This document shows, one piece after another, positions 61,721-64,000 of a stretch of 64,000 bases of DNA. Each line of letters begins with the position of its first letter. Within the stretch, counting starts at the first letter, position 1. The stretch comes from Oxyruncus cristatus (lineage: Eukaryota; Chordata; Aves; Passeriformes; Cotingidae): the NCBI GenBank assembly GCA_013399855.1, contig VXAY01002475.1, forward strand, positions 2,032,965 to 2,096,964. Direction: 5' to 3'. The position numbers were made by a program, and so were the translations under genes. Under the pieces are notes generated by a model. The model was given only the letters and a program-made list of their open reading frames with translations, made no database searches and was not told the DNA's origin.

Positions 61721-62176
61721 ACCTTCACTCTCACAACTGGGGATTTTTCATCTCTCCCCTTCTTAAATCTTTTTGCAGTGAGAGATTTCAAGTCAAATGT
61801 GTTTCTGCACACTTTTCCTGAGAAGGCAGATTTACATATGCATTAGGCTCATTTTATCGGAATACACACACAGCAATGACACATCTCATTGACAATGTGC
61901 TGTCTGATGGATAACTCCATACAAAACACACATTTGAAAGGAAAATAGGAGGAGGAATAGGATTAAGAGTCTGTACATAAGTGACATCATGTTTTGTGAA
62001 GACGAACTGCAGGAATGTCTTGCCCTACTTCATATTTTTGGATTATTCAAGGATCCAACAAGTGTTTTGCAAGGGAAAGAAACTCATTGCTGTACACCAT
62101 CATCAGACAGAAATTACTAGGACCGAGTTTGTCCATACATGAAATCATTATATGCTTTACTTGATAATGAAAACAC
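61721..62176. other. Non-coding stretch, no gene seen
   Basis: Unique sequence without a recognisable gene. Confidence 0.5.
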
Positions 62177-62234
62177 TAAAAAAACAAAAAAAAAACAAAA
62201 AAAAAACAACACCACCAAAAACAAAACAAAAAAA
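62177..62234. repeat. A-rich simple repeat
   Basis: Runs of (A)4-10 C units with a short ACCACC insert. No retroposon body is seen next to it. Confidence 0.9.
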
Positions 62235-64000
62235 GTGGCTTAGATTTTGCCTGCTCCTGCAAACTTTGATTTTCTGTGCCACACCACCATATATGACTGA
62301 TTCCATGTCCAGGCAGTGCAGCGTTGTGTTTTTGTGTTTCAGAGGTGAGCAGCAGGGGTTAAATGTTGTGGACTTAATTGTGTCCCGAGGCACGGGTAAC
62401 AGAAGTATTGCATTTCCACCCGGTGGCTGCTGAGGTCTGTCTGCGGGTCTCTCCTGCCAGGCTGGTGTCGGGCACTTTGCTTGGCTGGAAGGAAGTGGGA
62501 TGGGAGCCGGCACAGTGGCCACTTGTCAGCTTTATAGGACGTCAGTGACTAAGAGGTCTGGAAGATTTTAGATGCCAAAGTGTGTATTCCAACATTCCTG
62601 CAAGAGGAATGTCCATACACTGCCAGCCATCCTTCTTGCTGCGCTGTACAGGCTTCTTCTTACTTTCCTTCTTTTCTCCTTTTCTGTTTCTTGATTTCAA
62701 GGGGGTTTAATAATTTAAAATATATGCAGCTCTGACACAAGTTAGATAGTTCCTTCCCTAGGTGCATGGAAAAAAAAATAATTTTTAATTAAATAGGAAA
62801 AGTATAAATATAATTCAGTGATATTTCTAGGGGAAGATGCATTGCTTCTGGGATATACCACCATCACCAAGGATGGATGGAGCAGCAACACGTCCAAAGT
62901 GCAGAGCTGAAACCCTGAAAAGCTGTGACATGGATCTCAGTAACCTTTGCAGGTTTTTCTCTCTGTCTGACCAGGGTGACTGCTCACTCAGGATGGTCTC
63001 TTGTTTATTTTTCTGCTGAAGGGAGGTGCTACCCATCCTTGCCAAGTCTACAGAATAAAAATTTCTGATTAATTTCATGTAGACACACCCTCCCCCCCCC
63101 TTTGTGGTAACAGTGTTTTCTGTGGGGATAATATTGGTCACACTCAGGTCTCTGACTGCACATGGCCTGAGCTACATCTTTCTCCTCACTCCTGCTGGCC
63201 ATCAGTGAAAGCTTGTACAGAAGTGCACTCCAGCACACTTTTACCTTGGGAGTGAAAAACGCTTGGATTCTGCCTTGGCTTGTTCATTTAGTGTCTCGGT
63301 GAGATAGCACATGTCTTTGAATTCCTACCTCAGATTTCCCCTCTATAAAATGGGACAATAATACTGTCTCTGTGCCTTTCAAGGAGAGTCTTCTAAGGAT
63401 CTGTTAATAAATGTCAGTGATGTACTTAGAGATCCTCTAAGGAGTACCCTGTGGAAGTACACAATGAATTATTGACTCTCTCTTTCTGACCCACTCTCTA
63501 ACACACATTCACACACCTGAAATCCCTTAGAAATAAGGTGCACCACAGTTTTAAGTTACACTGGTTTTTGAAAATATAAGCATTTAGGCACCCAACTACT
63601 TATGTTTATATATGTACAGGTGTTACTTTAATCTCTCTATACATATATGTGTGTGGTGACCTGCAACTTTTGGTGGTGAAATGCAACTTTTACAGAAATA
63701 GGAATCTTCATTTCCACCTCCCCGCCAAACCAAAAAATATTGACTTCTAAAATGAGGCTGGAGTATTGGCTGTCATTTAAAATATATCTAATTCTTGGAT
63801 GATTCACAAAGCCCCTTTAGCCCACCAGGGGTCTGAGGGACCTCCAGGACTAGGAAGGATCACGAGAGAAAAATGCTCCAACTTCTTCATCCCTTGGGGA
63901 AGTGAGGGAGAGTAAAGAGATAGGACAGATGTTGTTCATGTCAACCATCACATGCTGGTAGGGCTACAGCCCAGTGGCTACGAGCACCTGAGCAACTACA
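62235..64000. other. Non-coding stretch to window end, no gene seen
   Basis: No gene is recognised. A 10-nt C run lies near 63092-63101, and TA/TG-rich low-complexity patches lie at 63606-63655. Frames at 62157-62522 (minus) and 62827-63141 (minus) have no known domain. Confidence 0.5.

Overview
The window looks like avian nuclear DNA. The two dispersed repeats I can identify are a solo endogenous-retrovirus LTR (2275-2795, minus strand) of a type common in bird genomes and a CR1 LINE fragment (about 32497-32566) that closely resembles bird CR1 3' ends. Interspersed repeats are otherwise very sparse and CpG is low almost everywhere. I recognise no protein-coding gene, rRNA, tRNA, snRNA, known microRNA or CRISPR on either strand. 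Open frames reach at most about 177 codons, and the longest ones carry no recognised domain and are about what chance gives in 64 kb. This is best read as a gene desert or the inside of a very large intron.

Layout: 1-10400 is mixed sequence with the LTR, a TTTTG repeat, a GC-richer patch near 5000-5480 and a possible CR1 tail near 7700. 10401-12600 is AT-rich, looks like conserved non-coding DNA, and is interrupted by a perfect 230-bp tandem duplication (11932-12391). 12900-15100 and 18480-20800 are the most exon-like stretches. They hold two weak candidate internal exons (13323-13463 and 14483-14606) and one better candidate 3' terminal exon (18541 to about 18785) with a strong branch point, acceptor and AATAAA, all on the plus strand. 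If real they probably belong to a long non-coding RNA. 25115-25143 is an assembly gap. 25144-36700 is mostly unannotated and includes the CR1 fragment. 36721-38050 is locally CpG-enriched. 39000-39900, 43250-47800 and 48480-60300 are dominated by AT-rich DNA with homeodomain-like TAAT/ATTA motifs, short palindromes and a few small tandem duplications. 61400-61720 is a GC-rich patch without a recognisable gene.

Because no genes are called, there is no operon or pathway to describe. The plausible functional content is cis-regulatory (clusters of palindromic homeodomain-, GATA- and POU-like sites) plus a possible lncRNA. That rests on motif reading alone and needs cross-species alignment and RNA-seq to settle.
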